Of a stretch of 9,030 bases of DNA, positions 6,258 to 9,030 are shown piece by piece. Made by a program: the position numbers and the translations under genes. The stretch is from an uncultured Bacteroidales bacterium (GTDB lineage: Bacteria > Bacteroidota > Bacteroidia > Bacteroidales > UBA3824), in assembly GCA_937877455.1 (NCBI GenBank), contig CALFIU010000058.1, forward strand, positions 1 through 9,030, written 5' to 3'. Each line of letters opens with the position of its first letter. The first letter of the stretch is position 1. The notes under the pieces were generated by a model. That model searched no databases and was not told where the DNA came from. It worked only from the letters and a program-made list of their open reading frames with translations.

Positions 6258-7759
6258 AGGTATTTCTTTATTACTTCCGCAATTTGTTTAGCCATCAGTA
6301 CGGGGACGGCGTTCCCGATTTGCATATATGTTTTGAGATACGCGCCCAAGAATAGATAATCATCGGGGAATGATTGAACCCTTGCCGCTTCTCTCGGTGT
6401 AATGCTCCGTATTTGTGTCGGATGAATATGCGACAGACAATCCATTTTCAAATGTGCTGTGATAGTCCTACTTGGTTTGTTGGCTATCAGTTTGTAATAT
6501 TTGTCTTTGAAAATGTCGTTCCTATTTGCATAAGGCATTATGTCTGCAATTTTTGGATTCGTAGAATCCTCGCCTTGACCTAATCGCCTGAAAATCTCAT
6601 AATTGACATCGCTGCAATATCTTGCTTTATGGTTAAAAACAAAGTCAATTTGTCTTCCGCCATTAATGCGTTTCAGATAATTGTTGCCGCAACTATCAAA
6701 TTGGTTTAAGCCTATTTTCATACCCGTTTTTTCGTCATCAGTTTCGGTTTGTCCTTTGATTCTCGGCGCATCCAATGGCTTGATGAAATCTAATGCCACT
6801 TGAAGGTTTTGGGGCGTGTAAAGAGAATAGGTACTTTCAATTTCTGAAAAAATCGTTTCGGGTGAAATATGTTTCGACTCTGCAACGTCATTTCTGACAG
6901 CAATAAAAATAAAACGCTCACGACTTTGGCACACACCAAAATTGACGGCATTTAACAATCTGTACGCCACATCGTAAGTGTATTTTTTGCCGTTTTTTTC
7001 AATTTCTATTGCCTTGTAATCCGCTATTACTTGGTCGGCGACAGACAACATTCCCTTTACATTCTCCATCAGGATTATTTTGGGGGCTAATTGTTTGATT
7101 GCGTCGATGTAATATTTATACAAAACGTTGCGAGGGTCGTCGATAACTCTGCGCTGATTTGCGGAACTAAACGACTGGCAAGGAGGCCCGCCAACAACAA
7201 TGTCAACTTCTTCTTTGACATAATCGTCTATCTTATTGACAATCTTGCGAATATCTTCCTTTAAAACCGATTCCGACGGCAGTTCTGGATGGTTGTATTT
7301 ATATGTCCTAATACAAACGTCTTCGTGGTCGTTGGCAAATACCACCCTGAATCCGGCTTGAACAAAGCCACAACTTAATCCGCCCGCACCGGCAAAAAAA
7401 TCGACAAAATTTGGTTTGCCTGATTTCCTTTCTTTTTCTTGTAGAATACGGCGTTTCTTGTTGTTGAGTTTGTCTAACGCATTGCCAAATAAATCTTTAT
7501 TAGAAAGATATGTGTTTACACATTTCAAAAAACGGTCGTAGTTTTCTTTGAGAAGTTTTTTGAGTTCAAGAAGGTCTTTTTCTGTACTAATAATACCCAT
7601 ATCTGTCAATTCAGACACGACGGCTTTGTTGCATAAATCACTATCAATAAGTGTGATATTATGCTTTGTACATATTACTTCTACAAGTCTTATGTAAATG
7701 AGTATCTTTTCTTCGTACTCGCTTTTGCTTATTATGTTTGCTATCGGTTCAAATATCAT
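6254..7759 (-). CDS. Cytosine-C5 DNA methyltransferase 2 with long N-terminal extension
   Basis: 501 residues if started at ATG 7759. It transfers a methyl group from S-adenosylmethionine to cytosine C5 within a specific site. Motifs in order: I, VDFFAGAGGLSCG at about 119-131; IV, GGPPCQSFS at 190-198 with catalytic Cys194; VI, MENVKG at 231-236; VIII, QSRERFIFIAVR at 278-289; then a target-recognition region of about 140 residues; IX, ITPREAARVQSFPDD at 453-467; X, MQIGNAVP at 479-486. All are complete. The first about 110 residues are an unusual, charged, mostly helical extension with no motif I know. ATG 7759 overlaps the upstream gene by 11 bases; a TTG at 7774 would add five residues but is less likely. 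Its recognition region differs from that of methyltransferase 1, so the two should not be redundant. Confidence 0.92.
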   Translation of the reverse strand: MIFEPIANIISKSEYEEKILIYIRLVEVICTKHNITLIDSDLCNKAVVSELTDMGIISTEKDLLELKKLLKENYDRFLKCVNTYLSNKDLFGNALDKLNNKKRRILQEKERKSGKPNFVDFFAGAGGLSCGFVQAGFRVVFANDHEDVCIRTYKYNHPELPSESVLKEDIRKIVNKIDDYVKEEVDIVVGGPPCQSFSSANQRRVIDDPRNVLYKYYIDAIKQLAPKIILMENVKGMLSVADQVIADYKAIEIEKNGKKYTYDVAYRLLNAVNFGVCQSRERFIFIAVRNDVAESKHISPETIFSEIESTYSLYTPQNLQVALDFIKPLDAPRIKGQTETDDEKTGMKIGLNQFDSCGNNYLKRINGGRQIDFVFNHKARYCSDVNYEIFRRLGQGEDSTNPKIADIMPYANRNDIFKDKYYKLIANKPSRTITAHLKMDCLSHIHPTQIRSITPREAARVQSFPDDYLFLGAYLKTYMQIGNAVPVLMAKQIAEVIKKYL

Positions 7760-8975
7760 TTTGTATGTCGTCAAGATTGTTTTTAATCGAAGTCGCCAAC
7801 GCTTCCGCGAATAGCGGAGGCACTGCGTTACCTATCTGTTTGAATTTTTCTCCACGCGCACCCTCAAAAACAAAGTCGTCGGGGAATGATTGAATTCGTG
7901 CAGCCTCTCTCACAGTGAAAGTTCTCGCTTGGTTGTAATCGGGGTGTATGTATTGAAATCCGTCTTTATGAATGTGCGCGAGAATTGTTTTTGAAGGCAA
8001 ATCCCACCACTGAACCACATAACTATTGTCAAACACTCTCGCGTGTTCGTGTTCGTATTGTGGCATTTCTCTGCGAAGTTGTCCGAAAGTCCAATTGTTT
8101 TTTATCATTACACGAAATCTTTCACGGTCGAGGTCGTTGTGTTTGCGTGCGATATGGTCTAATAGAGGATGTACACCTTTTTCCCCAATCCTTGCCAAGA
8201 AATCATTGTCGCATTTATACAAAAACTCCTTTGTCGAACCGTCCTTGCCAGGTTCTACCGGCGGCAAATCGCCAATTGCTTGTTTTACTGATACATATAT
8301 TTTCTTGTTGGCTCTTTCTGTTTCAGGAGTTTCCGGATTCCAATGTGTTTTAATAACTCCGTTATATAAATCTTCGATTTTTTTGTCTGATATGTCTTTC
8401 CGCACACCCATAATAATCACACGTTTACGAAGTTGAGGGACTCCGTAATCTGCCGTATTATGGATTAACATATTTGCATTGTCTGTTACTTTGTATAGTT
8501 TACCCAATGCCTTGATAATCGACGGGAAAATTGGCTTGCCGTTTACCATTGCAGACAATACGCCTGTAACGTTTTCAAAAACAAAAAACGGCGGTCTAAA
8601 ATGCTCCAATATTTTCACGTAACTTTCAAACAAGAAATTTCTTGGGTCGGTTGCCATACCTGCGGCATCACGCACACGCCCCGCTGTCGAATATGCCTGA
8701 CAAGGTGGACCTCCAATTATCACATCCACACGTTTCCCTTGTATTACATCTTCGATTTTGGATATAATATTTTCGTCTGTAATATCTTGTTCTAAAACTT
8801 CTTTTATATCACCCTTGTAGCCGTAGTGGCGCATCCTTGTTTTCAGAGTCTCGCAAGCCCAATGGTCAATTTCAACGTGGGCTAATGCATTGAAGCCTTT
8901 ACGATAAAACCCTTCCGACAAACCGCCGCAACCTGCAAACAGGTCAATGAAATTGTATTGTTTTTCCTTTTCCAT
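7749..8975 (-). CDS. Cytosine-C5 DNA methyltransferase 1 (first gene of the operon)
   Basis: 408 residues, starting at ATG 8975 just 55 bases from the window edge. Complete Dcm/HhaI-type architecture: motif I FIDLFAGCGGLSEGF at 9-23, motif IV IGGPPCQAYS at 87-96 with catalytic Cys92, motif VI FENVTG at 133-138, motif VIII QLRKRVIIMGVR at 181-192, a target-recognition region of about 190-327, motif IX TFTVREAARIQSFPDD at 352-367 and motif X KQIGNAVPP at 379-387. There is no N-terminal extension, unlike its neighbour. As the first gene it is made before the restriction subunits, which suits host protection. By analogy with LlaJI it would methylate one strand of an asymmetric site and methyltransferase 2 the other; the site itself cannot be read from the sequence. 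Confidence 0.93.
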   Translation of the reverse strand: MEKEKQYNFIDLFAGCGGLSEGFYRKGFNALAHVEIDHWACETLKTRMRHYGYKGDIKEVLEQDITDENIISKIEDVIQGKRVDVIIGGPPCQAYSTAGRVRDAAGMATDPRNFLFESYVKILEHFRPPFFVFENVTGVLSAMVNGKPIFPSIIKALGKLYKVTDNANMLIHNTADYGVPQLRKRVIIMGVRKDISDKKIEDLYNGVIKTHWNPETPETERANKKIYVSVKQAIGDLPPVEPGKDGSTKEFLYKCDNDFLARIGEKGVHPLLDHIARKHNDLDRERFRVMIKNNWTFGQLRREMPQYEHEHARVFDNSYVVQWWDLPSKTILAHIHKDGFQYIHPDYNQARTFTVREAARIQSFPDDFVFEGARGEKFKQIGNAVPPLFAEALATSIKNNLDDIQNDI

Positions 8976-9030
8976 CTTAAATTCAACTTAAAAATGCAAC
9001 AATTTTTTTCAAGAGAAAGAGACCGAAGCC

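Noticed and set aside
7760..7774. TTG 7774 as the start of methyltransferase 2
   Set aside because: ATG 7759 lies five codons downstream in the same frame, with a short overlap typical of this operon.
8976..9030. Promoter for the restriction operon in the last 55 bases
   Set aside because: On the minus strand a TTG lies 19 bases before TAAGTTGA, but this has two mismatches to TAnnTTTG and would put the transcript start almost on the ATG; the real promoter may lie outside the window.

Overview
The window looks like a chromosomal segment from a member of the Bacteroidota, probably Bacteroidales. Two plus-strand genes are preceded by the Bacteroidota-type promoter (TTTG, about 20 bases, then TAnnTTTG). 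Gene starts lack Shine-Dalgarno sequences, leaders are AT-rich, and a typical small lipoprotein and an archaeal-type/DUF4143-like ATPase are present. Nothing here fixes the genus.

Left part (1-2283, plus strand): an AT-rich control region (1-263) holds two unrelated repeat families. One is a 33/34-base tandem repeat built on CTCAAAATG. The other is a 51-base-period array of inverted repeats built on ATTTTCACAAAA/TTTTGTGAAAAT, whose last degenerate copy forms the promoter of an AAA ATPase gene (264-1487). A short intergenic stretch with a clear promoter leads to a lipoprotein gene of unknown function (1624-2283). That gene carries a REP/MITE-like palindrome inside its coding sequence, and half of a similar palindrome lies at the convergent gene junction.

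Right part (2296-8975, minus strand): a tightly packed four-gene operon transcribed right to left, with overlaps of 11, 4 and 4 bases. It encodes two complete but different cytosine-C5 DNA methyltransferases, an McrB-like AAA+ ATPase with an N-terminal B3/EcoRII-N-like DNA-binding domain, and a DUF2357 plus PD-(D/E)XK nuclease subunit of McrC type. This is the gene set of LlaJI-type restriction-modification systems. By analogy the two methyltransferases should each protect one strand of an asymmetric site, the B3 domain should read the site, the ATPase should translocate or signal, and the last protein should cut.

Two things stand out. First, the nuclease gene is interrupted by a single in-frame TAA codon (3565-3567) with the reading frame intact on both sides. 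The methylation arm and ATPase are therefore complete while the cutting subunit is split between its DUF2357 and nuclease parts. Second, base composition changes sharply inside the ATPase gene near 5820 (about 35% G+C on the DNA-binding-domain side, about 49% on the ATPase side, counted by hand). The change falls in the linker between the two domains, which suggests a specificity module (both methyltransferases plus the DNA-binding domain) joined to a separate effector module.
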